Shown: positions 40,244 through 47,335, counted from the first letter of the stretch. The stretch: DNA of 64,000 bases from Smaragdicoccus niigatensis DSM 44881 = NBRC 103563 (GCF_000380645.1 NZ_AQXZ01000015.1:1-64000); one strand, 5' to 3'. Numbers and translations: made by a program. Notes: generated from the letters alone by a model not told the origin.

Positions 40244-40831
40244 GTGACAGCACCATCGACCCCGTATCACCACGGCGATTTGCCGAGCGCTCTCGTTCGT
40301 GCGGCGGTCGAACTCCTCGAGGAGGGCGGCGCCGGCGAACTGTCGCTTCGTGCTGCGGCGCGACGTGCGGGAGTGTCGACAGCCGCCCCATACCGGCACT
40401 TCGCTGACCGCGAAGCCCTGCTGTCGGAGGTTGCGGCAGTGGGCTACCGCGAACTCGCACAACAACTGATCGCGATCCACCCGGAACCATCCAACGCGAA
40501 TGAACTCGCGGATGTCGCCATCGCCTACGTCCAGTTCGCGCTCACCCGGACCGGCATGTTCCGCGCTATGTTCGCCGAACCATGCGATCCGACGAGTGCG
40601 GAACGCGTGGCCGCCACCACAGCGATCAGCGACTACGTCAAATCCATTGTGCTGCGGGTCTTCCCAGATGTAGAACCGCAGCCGATGGCCGACGCCGTCT
40701 GGGCATTGGTACACGGGATGGCATTCCTATACCTCGACGGAAAGTTCGACGCCTCGTCCAACGGCGAAGTCTCCGAGCGGATTCGCTCGGCCGTTTTGGC
40801 TGTATTGAGCGTGCCAAGCCAGCCGAAGTGA
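40244..40831 (+). CDS. TetR family transcriptional regulator
   Basis: From GTG 40244 the 195-aa protein begins with the TetR-subfamily pattern YHHGDLPSALVRAAVELL and a helix-turn-helix (LSLRAAARRAGVSTAAPYRHF). The C-terminal part is of the WHG/TetR_C type (LTRTGMFRAMFAEPC). GTG 40244 is chosen for AAGGAG 9 nt upstream; ATG 40208 and GTG 40166 (overlapping the hydrolase stop) are in frame. It is third in the monooxygenase-hydrolase-TetR operon and probably binds the TGTTTACATC-type boxes at 37.9 and 11.2 kb. Confidence 0.85.
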   Translation: MTAPSTPYHHGDLPSALVRAAVELLEEGGAGELSLRAAARRAGVSTAAPYRHFADREALLSEVAAVGYRELAQQLIAIHPEPSNANELADVAIAYVQFALTRTGMFRAMFAEPCDPTSAERVAATTAISDYVKSIVLRVFPDVEPQPMADAVWALVHGMAFLYLDGKFDASSNGEVSERIRSAVLAVLSVPSQPK

Positions 40832-41534
40832 TCAACGGGTTTGATCGCCCAACAGGAGGACGCGCGCGTCATGAGTGCGTCCATCCGTCGGCAAAAGACC
40901 GTTTATCTACACTCGTTCAACGATCTCCCGCGCAGGCCGGATGAGTGTCGGAAACTAGGGCGTCGAATGTCGGCAAACCATTCGCCACGGCGGCGCCGTG
41001 CTCGGACGCGACCTTTCACCACCGAAAGCGACATCTGTCGCGATGGTGTCGTTCAACCGCGAGCCCGTCAGTGATCACTCAATTTTCGACACGCACGCCA
41101 TACGCACACCAGCCGCGTCATGCTGGCAAACCTGGCGCCTGCTGTCGACGGCACCTACGCAGAAACTCTGCCGAAATCGGCCATTAAGCATCAAGCGGCG
41201 CGCTCCGCGCGCCGATCCCGGCTCGAGGCTGCGCTCCGCTCCGCCTCGGCCGGCCCGGTGTTCGAGTGGTCGCGTTGGGTCACGCGCCGGCGGCGCTGCT
41301 GGCACTATGCTCGACGCGCGATCGGCTGTCGCTCGCGGCGACCGTCATCCGGCGTCTCCGAGTTGCCAAACATCGGTAGGCCTCAGACAGCAAAACGAGC
41401 CCACAGTTCGACAGAATCGTGGGCACATTTTGGGCACAAACCAGGTCAAAACAGGGCAAATCGTGGTCACACCCAGAAAGACGAAACCCCAGCTCAGCGC
41501 CCATTTCTGGCTACCGATCTGGGGTCCCTGGACG
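40832..41534. other. Non-coding right end of the element
   Basis: About 700 bp without a convincing gene; the open frames here have no ribosome site and have the skewed composition of shadows. It holds a GC-rich symmetric stretch (GCGCGCTCCGCGCGCC near 41199), the 23-bp direct repeat, and an ACCCCAG/CTGGGGT hairpin (41486-41492 with 41519-41525) just before attR. CATTTCTGG at 41502-41510 also occurs at 5606-5614 beside attL. Confidence 0.6.
41417..41439 (+). repeat. Right copy of 23-bp direct repeat (candidate integrase arm site)
   Basis: Identical to 5641-5663 and in the same orientation, 95 bp inside attR. Read on the minus strand, it could encode CAQNVPT as at the end of the integrase, so a decayed integrase tail is the alternative. 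The sequence around it does not otherwise match the integrase. Confidence 0.65.
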
Positions 41535-41581
41535 CTCTCCTAAAGGGTAGGTCGGATGTTCGAATCATCTCGGGGGCACCA
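41535..41581 (+). repeat. attR: displaced 3' part of tRNA-Arg(CCU)
   Basis: 47 bp matching 5538-5584 except for four bases. The T stem here is GGATG/CATCT instead of GAACG/CGTTT, both still paired. There is no acceptor 5' strand or D arm upstream, so this is a fragment and not a functional tRNA. It marks the right junction with the chromosome. Confidence 0.88.
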
Positions 41582-41641
41582 AGCGACAAGATCCGGTCCC
41601 GTCGACCGGATCTTGATTCGTTCCAGAGATAAAATCGAGCC

Positions 41642-42235
41642 GTGCGAAAAATAATCGTCATCTCGATGATTTCGCTCGATGGCGTCTTACAAGCACCGGG
41701 CGGACGTGACGAGGACACCTCCGGCGCTTTCCAATACGGCGGGTGGACCGCATCCTATTTCGACGAGGTTTTCGAAGCGGCGATGGCCGAGGACCTGAAG
41801 CCCGCGAATTACCTGCTGGGCAGAAAGACCTTCGATATCTGGGAGCAGTACTGGCCCAAGCATGCCGACTTCTGGCCCGGCATCAATGACGGCATGAAGT
41901 ACGTCGTGTCGACGACGATAACTCGGTCGGACTGGGCCAACACAACGTTCCTGACGTGCGTGGATGACATCGAAGAACTCAAGAAGTCGGACGGCACGGA
42001 CATCCACGTCTGGGGCAGCGGTCAGCTCATCCAACTGCTGCTCGAACATGACTGGGTCGATGAACTCCGGCTCAAGATCTACCCAATGACGCTCGGTTCG
42101 GGAAAGAAATTGTTTGCCGAGGGCACAATTCCGGCGGCGATGAAACTCACCGACAGTACGGCAACACCGAGCGGCGTTATTCTCGCCAACTATCAGCGCG
42201 CCGGCGACGTTGAAACCGGAAATGTCGGACCTTAG
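41642..42235 (+). CDS. Dihydrofolate-reductase-like (RibD C-terminal domain) protein
   Basis: The 197-aa protein starts at a GTG with RKIIVISMISLDGVLQAPGG, the usual N-terminal strand of the RibD_C/DHFR-like family. NYLLGRKTFDIWEQYWP, IHVWGSGQLIQLLL and LRLKIYPMTLGSGKKLF follow. These are small NADPH-dependent reductases of unknown substrate. It is the first chromosomal gene right of the element. It lies 60 bp from attR. Confidence 0.9.
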   Translation: MRKIIVISMISLDGVLQAPGGRDEDTSGAFQYGGWTASYFDEVFEAAMAEDLKPANYLLGRKTFDIWEQYWPKHADFWPGINDGMKYVVSTTITRSDWANTTFLTCVDDIEELKKSDGTDIHVWGSGQLIQLLLEHDWVDELRLKIYPMTLGSGKKLFAEGTIPAAMKLTDSTATPSGVILANYQRAGDVETGNVGP

Positions 42236-42253
42236 GGTGCGTATGGTGGCCGC

Positions 42254-42427
42254 ATGAGCAGCACTGACGGCGAAGATCCGCGGGCCAGGTTCCGGATCCT
42301 CCCGACCCCGGACCCGGTCGAGACCGACGACCTGGCGACCGAGGAGGCCGTCGAGCCGGTCCCTGCAGAGATTGCGCACAGCCAGCAGCGGGCGCATCTG
42401 CGGTTGGTGACCGAAGCCGGAGGCTAA
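42254..42427 (+). CDS. Small acidic protein, 57 aa, unknown function
   Basis: A complete short frame (MSSTDGEDPRARFRILPTPD to QRAHLRLVTEAGG) begins 18 bp after the DHFR-like gene. TATGGT 7-12 bases before the ATG suggests a leaderless transcript. The product is acidic and disordered-looking, with a Gln/His/Arg helix near the end. It overlaps the converging gene by 4 nt. No family was recognised. Confidence 0.6.
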   Translation: MSSTDGEDPRARFRILPTPDPVETDDLATEEAVEPVPAEIAHSQQRAHLRLVTEAGG

Positions 42428-42702
42428 ACGCCGAACCGGTCGCTCAGTCGGTGCCGGTAGACCAGAAGTGCGGCCAGCTCGTGACGGGCCGAGCTGAGGT
42501 GATTCCGGACCACGACGGTGCGCCGCCGCGCTTCGAGCGTGGCAAGAATGATGCGGAGACTTCCGATCTCGACGTCCAGTTCGTCGGCGAGCTGTCGGGC
42601 TTGCGCGCTGTCGGCGCTATCCGGTTGGGCTCGTCTCACGACGTTGAAAGCTAGGTCGAGAAGGTTAACGCGATCGAAGTCGATCTCTGACGGTTTGGTC
42701 AC
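42424..42702 (-). CDS. Small helical protein (local family member 1)
   Basis: The 92-aa protein starts at GTG 42702. It is all-helical with heptad-like spacing: ARQLADELDVEIGSLRIILATL, then ARHELAALLVYRHRLSDRFGV. Two nearby genes encode similar proteins (44197-44412 shares the DRFGV end and an EIADLRILLSVL helix; 44563-44823 has LRHLISLLHDRF). A dimeric helical bundle is likely. No function is known to me. Confidence 0.68.
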   Translation of the reverse strand: MTKPSEIDFDRVNLLDLAFNVVRRAQPDSADSAQARQLADELDVEIGSLRIILATLEARRRTVVVRNHLSSARHELAALLVYRHRLSDRFGV

Positions 42703-42760
42703 ATACGCCGATCGGCGGCCGGTCCGAAGACCAGCCGCCGATCCGGCAATTCTACTTCGC

Positions 42761-42823
42761 TCAGCTACCAGACCCGGTGAAGAGCCCCAGCAGCGTCGTA
42801 ATCAGTGAGATGAGGGCTTCCAT
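42761..42823 (-). CDS. 20-residue hydrophobic peptide
   Basis: MEALISLITTLLGLFTGSGS is preceded by a strong GGAGG with optimal 7-nt spacing to ATG 42823; a second ATG two codons upstream is too close to it. The peptide is a single amphipathic or membrane-active helix with a Gly/Ser tail. No signal peptide or cleavage site is seen. Small channel peptides and type I toxins look similar in size and character, but no relation is shown. It lies 577 bp from the MspA porin gene, transcribed divergently. Confidence 0.5.
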   Translation of the reverse strand: MEALISLITTLLGLFTGSGS

Positions 42824-42839
42824 TGCCATTCCTCCAGTT

Positions 42840-43399
42840 TTGTTTTGAACTACCGAATATTTCGAAATTCGGGCCGCGCATTTGATTGCCGGCGACATCC
42901 GAAGTTGTACAGTGTCGACGGGAGCACTGGAAAGAGGCCCGACCGAAAGTTCGGCGAGTCGATACACGAGTGCAATGCGGTCAGGAACCCGACTGCCATT
43001 CCGAGACCTTGAGGGACCTAAGCGCCCGCGCCCTACCGCAGCCACAGCACGGTAGCTCGCCACGCCGGACCTGCGGCTTCTATGACGAAGACCACACTCA
43101 CAGGTGTCGGAAATTTACCGAATTACACGCGTGTCGTTCACTCATCGTTCACGTTCCGACCAGGTCAGTCGCAGCCTTGTCACGACTATGGATCAGGTAC
43201 GAATCGCGCCTTTTCAGGCGGCTTAGCGGACTTTAAGAATTACACCGCGACGAACCACTGGTCACATACCCACAGCAGAAATCGCCGAAACGCCACTTCC
43301 GGAAATCCCGCGACAATTCGGGAAATGGCGGAGACACGAAAGATAACGGATTCAGCACACTGGTTCGCCCCCCGGCGACCAGTAACCGAAAGGCTTGAC
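42840..43399. other. 560-bp intergenic region upstream of the porin
   Basis: No convincing gene lies here; an open frame that runs into the porin gene from 43082 lacks coding character and a ribosome site. It must hold the porin promoter and, at the left, that of the 20-residue peptide (an AT-rich stretch CGAATATTTCGAAATTCG at 42852-42869). The long leader resembles the long untranslated regions known for mycobacterial porin genes, but no structure was identified. Confidence 0.5.
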
Positions 43400-44143
43400 A
43401 TGAAGATCCGCAAGGCGACTGGGCTCGCAGCCTTCGCCGGCGCAATGTCCGTCATGATGACCATCGGCACCGGAACCTCGGGCGCCGTCCCTGTTACGTC
43501 CCCCGACCGCGCCATCGACGTTCCGATCTCCGGTGGTTGTATCGCACACATCGCCACGGTGGGCCAGGTATTCACCAGCGTGATTCCGCTGTCCGGCAGC
43601 CCGTTCACCCGCGAGGTGTTCCTCAAGGACACCGGAATCGTGAAGTTCACGGGCTGCGACACCAAGAAGCTCCCGGTCAACTACGTTCTCGAGGTCGGCT
43701 ACCAGATTGCTCCGAACGCTGACGTCTCCGACGGTCTGTCGCTCGGTGTGAGCCCGCAGTTCGCGACTGCGAACCAGTTCATCTGCAGCACTGATGGTAC
43801 TGCCGCTACAACGAAGAGGGAGCCTTGCCCGGCGGATCAGCAGCCTAGACTCATCAACTCGACGACCCGAACGACCACGATCGCCCTCCCCGTGAGCCAG
43901 AAGTTCAAGCCCGGACCGATCGTCGAGACCGCCGTTCAGAAGCGTGAGTGGAAGAAGGACGACACCAAGACCCCGACCAAGTACCCGCCGGGGGCCGCTG
44001 CCATCAAGGTCAACAACTGGCACCTGGTGCTGAACAACGCGGTGGGCATCATCCAGATGCGCTCGTACGTGAAGCTGATCTCCTCGTCCAGCGCCGGCGA
44101 CGACATCAACGTCGTTTACGGCCAGGCGACCGTCCTGCGCTAA
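43400..44143 (+). CDS. MspA-family outer membrane porin
   Basis: The 247-aa protein has a Sec signal peptide (MKIRKATGLAAFAGAMSV, cleaved near TSGAVP). A mature beta-rich domain matches MspA family features: GGCIAHIATVGQVFTS, YVLEVGYQIAPNADVSDGLSLG, and a final NNAVGIIQMRSYVKL strand with DDINVVYGQATVLR. It contains four or more Cys, unlike Cys-free MspA. It probably forms the outer-membrane pore for small hydrophilic solutes. ATG 43400 follows AAAGG; the longer frame upstream is rejected. A strong terminator follows. Confidence 0.88.
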   Translation: MKIRKATGLAAFAGAMSVMMTIGTGTSGAVPVTSPDRAIDVPISGGCIAHIATVGQVFTSVIPLSGSPFTREVFLKDTGIVKFTGCDTKKLPVNYVLEVGYQIAPNADVSDGLSLGVSPQFATANQFICSTDGTAATTKREPCPADQQPRLINSTTRTTTIALPVSQKFKPGPIVETAVQKREWKKDDTKTPTKYPPGAAAIKVNNWHLVLNNAVGIIQMRSYVKLISSSSAGDDINVVYGQATVLR

Positions 44144-44152
44144 ACCTGAATG

Positions 44153-44190
44153 AAGTGCCGGGTGGGGCATTGTTGCCCCACCCGGCACTT
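44153..44190. terminator. Bidirectional hairpin terminator after the porin gene
   Basis: A perfect 17-bp stem (44153-44169 with 44174-44190) and TTGT loop lie between the porin stop and the converging small gene. Confidence 0.88.
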
Positions 44191-44196
44191 TCACGT

Positions 44197-44412
44197 TCAG
44201 ACCCCGAACCGATCCTGCAGCCGGAACCGCAACATTTGCGTTGTCGCCAGGTCATGACGAACGGCATTTATTCGGCGCTTCAACCTCGGCGTCAGTTCAT
44301 TCGCGGAAAGCACGCTGAGCAGAATGCGAAGGTCGGCGATTTCGCCATCGAGTTCGGCCGCGAGTTCGACTGCCTGCTCCAGGTCAGTCGTGTCCCCCGC
44401 GTCCTCGCCCAT
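44197..44412 (-). CDS. Small helical protein (local family member 2)
   Basis: The 71-aa protein contains LEQAVELAAELDGEIADLRILLSVL and INAVRHDLATTQMLRFRLQDRFGV. It parallels the 92-aa protein at 42424 in the helix pair and the DRFGV C-terminus. TAGCTT lies 6 nt before the ATG, so the mRNA is probably leaderless. Function unknown. Confidence 0.65.
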   Translation of the reverse strand: MGEDAGDTTDLEQAVELAAELDGEIADLRILLSVLSANELTPRLKRRINAVRHDLATTQMLRFRLQDRFGV

Positions 44413-44562
44413 GGATGCAAGCTAAATGCGCGCCGTTGAACCCGCTTGCCAGCAGAGCGAGCCGTCATCTGATGTTCAACTAGCGGCCAGGAATTCGGGC
44501 AAATCCGTCGAGATATCGCCTGGTGAAACGAATTTCCGTGAACCAGGGATATAGCTCTCGCA

Positions 44563-44823
44563 ATGACGCACACACAGCCTGGCACCGGCGCCGAAGACAC
44601 TCGCGAGCAGGAACAGGCTCGACAGTTCCACGGAACACTCGTCGAACAACTGCGCATCACCGGTCATCAATTGAAATCCGCCCGCAGCGCGGCCCGGCGT
44701 GGAGCGGCAGCCGCTCACTTTCGGGTCGGAAAACTGAATCGCGATGTCAACGAGCTTCGCCACTTGATCTCGCTGCTGCACGATCGGTTCCCGACCCTCG
44801 CATCGCCGGACGACAAGATCTGA
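44563..44823 (+). CDS. Small helical protein (local family member 3)
   Basis: The 86-aa polar helical protein contains FHGTLVEQLRITGHQLKSAR and LNRDVNELRHLISLLHDRF, which resembles the core helix of the two neighbouring small proteins. TATAGCT directly before the start again suggests leaderless expression. It converges with the three-helix-bundle gene (7 bp between stops). Function unknown. Confidence 0.62.
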   Translation: MTHTQPGTGAEDTREQEQARQFHGTLVEQLRITGHQLKSARSAARRGAAAAHFRVGKLNRDVNELRHLISLLHDRFPTLASPDDKI

Positions 44824-44830
44824 ACGAGTC

Positions 44831-45052
44831 TCAGCCCGTGGCTGCGGCGCGCTGCCAGTTGTGCTCATGGAGCAGAACTTCAACGCGGCGCTCAACAAAC
44901 AACGGCACGAAGTCACGCACCTTCGCGTTTGCGAAGCCGTCGTGCGCCTGCGATACGAGAGCCACGATCTGATCGCGTCCGATCGCCGAGTACTTGGCGG
45001 TGAGCCGTTCGACGAGGTGGTCGAGAGAACGGCGTTCTTCGTTGGACACCAT
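44831..45052 (-). CDS. Three-helix bundle dimerization domain protein
   Basis: From ATG 45052 the 73-aa protein reads ERRSLDHLVERLTAKYSAIG, then VALVSQAHDGFANAKVRDFVP and LFVERRVEVLL. That is the pattern of the DUF3562/three-helix-bundle dimerization domain found alone in many actinobacteria. An in-frame ATG at 45115 would add 21 residues that lie over a strong terminator hairpin, so it is rejected. Function unknown; dimerization is family-level knowledge. Confidence 0.75.
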   Translation of the reverse strand: MVSNEERRSLDHLVERLTAKYSAIGRDQIVALVSQAHDGFANAKVRDFVPLFVERRVEVLLHEHNWQRAAATG

Positions 45053-45062
45053 GAGGCAAAAA

Positions 45063-45094
45063 TTACCCCCGGGCGGCGTACCGCGCGGGGGTAA
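45063..45094 (-). terminator. Strong hairpin with T-run in front of the three-helix-bundle gene
   Basis: TTACCCCCG (45063-45071) pairs with CGGGGGTAA (45086-45094) and GCGG with CCGC inside, with one G/G mismatch and a CGTA loop. On the minus strand the stem is followed by ATTTTT, so it is a textbook intrinsic terminator just 10 bp before the start at 45052. It may terminate the upstream zinc-ribbon gene or attenuate. Confidence 0.75.
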
Positions 45095-45162
45095 CGGTGA
45101 GTCGGTCGTTGCCATTCAACGCCCAAGCGGCGCGTCGTGCGAAACGCCCGAGGCGCTCTTAT

Positions 45163-45354
45163 TTATGAAGCCCGACCCAGCTGCCGGGTGGCGCCCAACG
45201 CTTCCATCACCACGAGATCGGTGACATCGCACGGCCGGTTCACATGCTTGAATCGGGCGAGCTCGTGCGGCTGTCCCGCTCGAGCCGCCCACGTGGCGGT
45301 GCCTCCACCGCCACACTGCGGGCACTCCTCCCGCGTCACACGGTCGCTGCTCAT
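45163..45354 (-). CDS. Small zinc-ribbon-like protein
   Basis: The 63-aa protein begins MSSDRVTREECPQCGGGGTA. The CPQC pair plus a later Cys and His (HVNRPC) suggest a zinc ribbon. AAGGAG precedes the start with 5-nt spacing; an ATG one codon earlier is too close to it. It is leftward and ends 110 bp before the three-helix-bundle gene, with the hairpin between. No specific role recognised. Confidence 0.65.
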   Translation of the reverse strand: MSSDRVTREECPQCGGGGTATWAARAGQPHELARFKHVNRPCDVTDLVVMEALGATRQLGRAS

Positions 45355-45571
45355 CATGACTCCTTGATACCCGTCGGCCGTATAGGCCAACCTCTTCTAC
45401 CGGGTTATCGCTCAGCGAACCGGCTGTCATTACTGGTCAGGGCGATTTGTCACACAAACGAAGCACGCCGTAACGGTAAATTCACTGGCCACCGTCCTCC
45501 GGCTTCGCCACACTTGCTGTCGCCATCACGGACAGAATCCGCGTGGCAAGTAACCCAAGAGGAGCCAGCAA

Positions 45572-46768
45572 ATGAATGGGCCACGAATTCCGTACCCCGG
45601 AGTGGCATGTTTTGCGTCACTGATCGACGACATCACGCTTGACCAGGTCGCGAACCTCGCCCGCCTGCCGTTCATCCATCCGCACATCGCACTCATGCCG
45701 GACGCGCACACCGGTAAGGGCAGCGCCGTCGGAACCGTCATCCCCACTATCGGGGCGGTCATTCCGGCGGCGGTCGGGGTGGACATCGGCTGCGGCATGG
45801 TCGCTGCTCGGACCGTTTTCACCAAGGACGACCTCGCCGGCCGCGACCTGACCCAACTGCGAGCATCGATCGAATCGTCGATTCCGCTGTCACCCGGAAA
45901 CTACAACAAGCGGTTCGATCGCTTTCCGTTCACCGCGGCGCGTATCGACGAACTGCAGGCGCAGGCGGATCGCGACGGGGTTGATCTGTCGCACTCACCG
46001 AAGTGGCGCGAGCAGTTGGGGTCGCTCGGCGGCGGAAACCACTTCATCGAGCTGTGCATCGACCAGACGGATCAGGTCTGGATGTTCCTGCACTCGGGGT
46101 CGCGTGGCGTGGGAAACAAGATCGCGCAGAAGCACATCGGCATCGCCCAGCGGCTGTGCAAGATGTGGCACATCGATCTCCCCGACCGTGACCTCGCGTA
46201 CCTCCCGGAAGGGACGCCCGAGTTCAGCCGCTACCTGACGGAACTCGGCTGGGCGCAGAAGTTCGCATTGCTCAACCGTGCCGAGATGATGGACCGGTTT
46301 GCGCGCAGCCTTGCGCACTTCATGGGTGGCGACCCGGAGGACATCGCGAGCATCGAGACCGAGCGGATCAACTGTCACCACAACTACACGGTGAAGGAGC
46401 GTCATGCCGGACGTGACGTCTGGTTGACGCGAAAGGGTGCGATCGATGCGAGCCTGGGCACGCGTGGACTCATCCCCGGATCGATGGGTACGCACAGCTA
46501 CATCGTGACGGGTAAGGGAAACGCGGCTGGACTGAACTCCGCTCCGCACGGTGCAGGACGTCAGTACTCCCGGACAAAGGCCCGCCAGCTGTTCACCGTC
46601 GACGACCTCGCGGCAGCAATGACCGGTATCACCTACCGGCATGGCGAACAGTGGGTCGATGAGATCCCAGCGGCCTACAAGCCGATCGATCAGGTGATGG
46701 CTGACGCGGCTGACCTGGTCGAGATCACGCACGAGCTGCGCCAGGTTCTGAACGTGAAGGGCCTCTAG
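45572..46768 (+). CDS. rtcB: RtcB family RNA ligase
   Basis: The 398-aa protein carries all RtcB signatures: PDAHTGKGSAVGTVIP, VGVDIGCGMVA, LGGGNHFIEL, HSGSRGVGN, NCHHNYTVKE, SMGTHSYIV, and APHGAGR with the guanylated His. RtcB joins RNA 3'-phosphate or 2',3'-cyclic phosphate ends to 5'-OH using GTP and Mn2+. The shorter ~400-aa form seen here is common in actinobacteria. GAGGAG precedes the ATG. No archease or RtcR gene is adjacent, so its RNA substrate (tRNA or rRNA repair) is not evident. Confidence 0.95.
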   Translation: MNGPRIPYPGVACFASLIDDITLDQVANLARLPFIHPHIALMPDAHTGKGSAVGTVIPTIGAVIPAAVGVDIGCGMVAARTVFTKDDLAGRDLTQLRASIESSIPLSPGNYNKRFDRFPFTAARIDELQAQADRDGVDLSHSPKWREQLGSLGGGNHFIELCIDQTDQVWMFLHSGSRGVGNKIAQKHIGIAQRLCKMWHIDLPDRDLAYLPEGTPEFSRYLTELGWAQKFALLNRAEMMDRFARSLAHFMGGDPEDIASIETERINCHHNYTVKERHAGRDVWLTRKGAIDASLGTRGLIPGSMGTHSYIVTGKGNAAGLNSAPHGAGRQYSRTKARQLFTVDDLAAAMTGITYRHGEQWVDEIPAAYKPIDQVMADAADLVEITHELRQVLNVKGL

Positions 46769-47055
46769 CCCCTCGAGTGAAGGTGTGACTGGCTGGCAAA
46801 ACGCGCGCGGTCACGGTGGTCCCTCTTGCGCGTCCGCCGTCGGGCAATCCGGCGGTGGACGCGCCCCTGGGTCAGTACCACAAGTTCGCACACGAGTCCG
46901 ATGAGGATCGGGATCGCGAGCACGATCAAAATGTCGATGGTCGGACTGACCCACACCCCATCGACGGCCGGGGCGGCGACCGTCGGACTGGTGGCGGACA
47001 AGATCACGTAAGTAAAGTTACCTAAAAGCTCTCCTGTTAAACGTGGGAAATTCAC
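46765..47055 (-). CDS. Small single-pass membrane protein
   Basis: The frame of 96 aa contains one TM helix (IDILIVLAIPILIGLVCELVV) and a very basic C-terminal tail (RVHRRIARRRTRKRDHRDRARF), so N-out/C-in is likely. The start is uncertain: ATG 47055 has no ribosome site, AGGAG lies inside the frame, and GTG 47007 is an alternative. It overlaps the rtcB end by 4 nt. Function unknown. Confidence 0.5.
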   Translation of the reverse strand: MNFPRLTGELLGNFTYVILSATSPTVAAPAVDGVWVSPTIDILIVLAIPILIGLVCELVVLTQGRVHRRIARRRTRKRDHRDRARFASQSHLHSRG

Positions 47056-47084
47056 ATTAAACCCGCACCCCGAGTACGACCTCC

Positions 47085-47098
47085 CTGTTGATCAACAG
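47085..47098. promoter_or_regulatory. Perfect 14-bp palindrome CTGTTGATCAACAG
   Basis: It lies between the divergent small membrane gene and the SHOCT gene (16 bp before ATG 47114). This is a possible operator; no regulator is nearby. Confidence 0.4.
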
Positions 47099-47113
47099 TG
47101 CAAAACTTTGGAT

Positions 47114-47332
47114 ATGCAAGCACTTCGTGCCGGTCACGGCTTCTTTCTGCTCGGCGGGATCCTGCACGTCATCGTGCTCATAGCGGTCGCGGCAGCCATC
47201 TACTTCATCGTTCGCCGCTGGCCGTCGCGGTCGGGCGTCAAGCAACTTCGGGAGTCGTTCGCCCGCGGTGAGATCGACGAAGACACCTACCGTGCGCGAC
47301 TGGCCGTTCTACGCGAGACCGCCCGGTACTGA
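47114..47332 (+). CDS. Small SHOCT-domain membrane protein
   Basis: The 72-aa protein has one TM helix (FFLLGGILHVIVLIAVAAAIYFIV) followed by a SHOCT-type helix hairpin (VKQLRESFARGEIDEDTYRARLAVL). SHOCT tails are common on small membrane proteins and are thought to mediate oligomerization. It is 3 bp upstream of crcB and could be in the same transcript. No enzymatic role. Confidence 0.75.
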   Translation: MQALRAGHGFFLLGGILHVIVLIAVAAAIYFIVRRWPSRSGVKQLRESFARGEIDEDTYRARLAVLRETARY

Positions 47333-47335
47333 CGG

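Larger units (their letters stand above)
5538..41581. mobile_element. ~36-kb integrative element in tRNA-Arg(CCU) carrying metabolic cargo
   Basis: The boundaries are the 3' part of an intact tRNA-Arg and a displaced 47-bp copy of the same segment. The order at the left end, int next to the tRNA, then xis, then a RepSA-like initiator, all leftward, is that of actinomycete integrative and conjugative elements (pSAM2 type). A 23-bp direct repeat flanks the core at both ends (5641-5663 and 41417-41439). No FtsK/TraB-type transfer protein or Spd genes are visible, and about 31 kb of enzymes and regulators lie where a transfer module would sit. It may therefore be non-self-transmissible. An alternative is that more than one integration event built the island. 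Confidence 0.8.

Noticed and set aside
9507-40831. Cargo as a cholesterol-degradation (KstR-type) cluster
   Set aside because: No KstR-like operator and no ring-cleavage or side-chain gene set was recognised; the GMC and OYE proteins alone do not support it.
41120-41632. Open frames across the right end of the element
   Set aside because: They run through the tRNA fragment and hairpins, have no ribosome site, and differ in composition from neighbouring genes.
43082-43399. N-terminal extension of the porin gene
   Set aside because: The extension is compositionally non-coding and would bury the clear signal peptide that starts at 43400.
45488-45505. TGGCCA-ccg-TCC in front of rtcB as another AraC-type site
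   Set aside because: Only a single half-site is present, with no partner 21 bp away.
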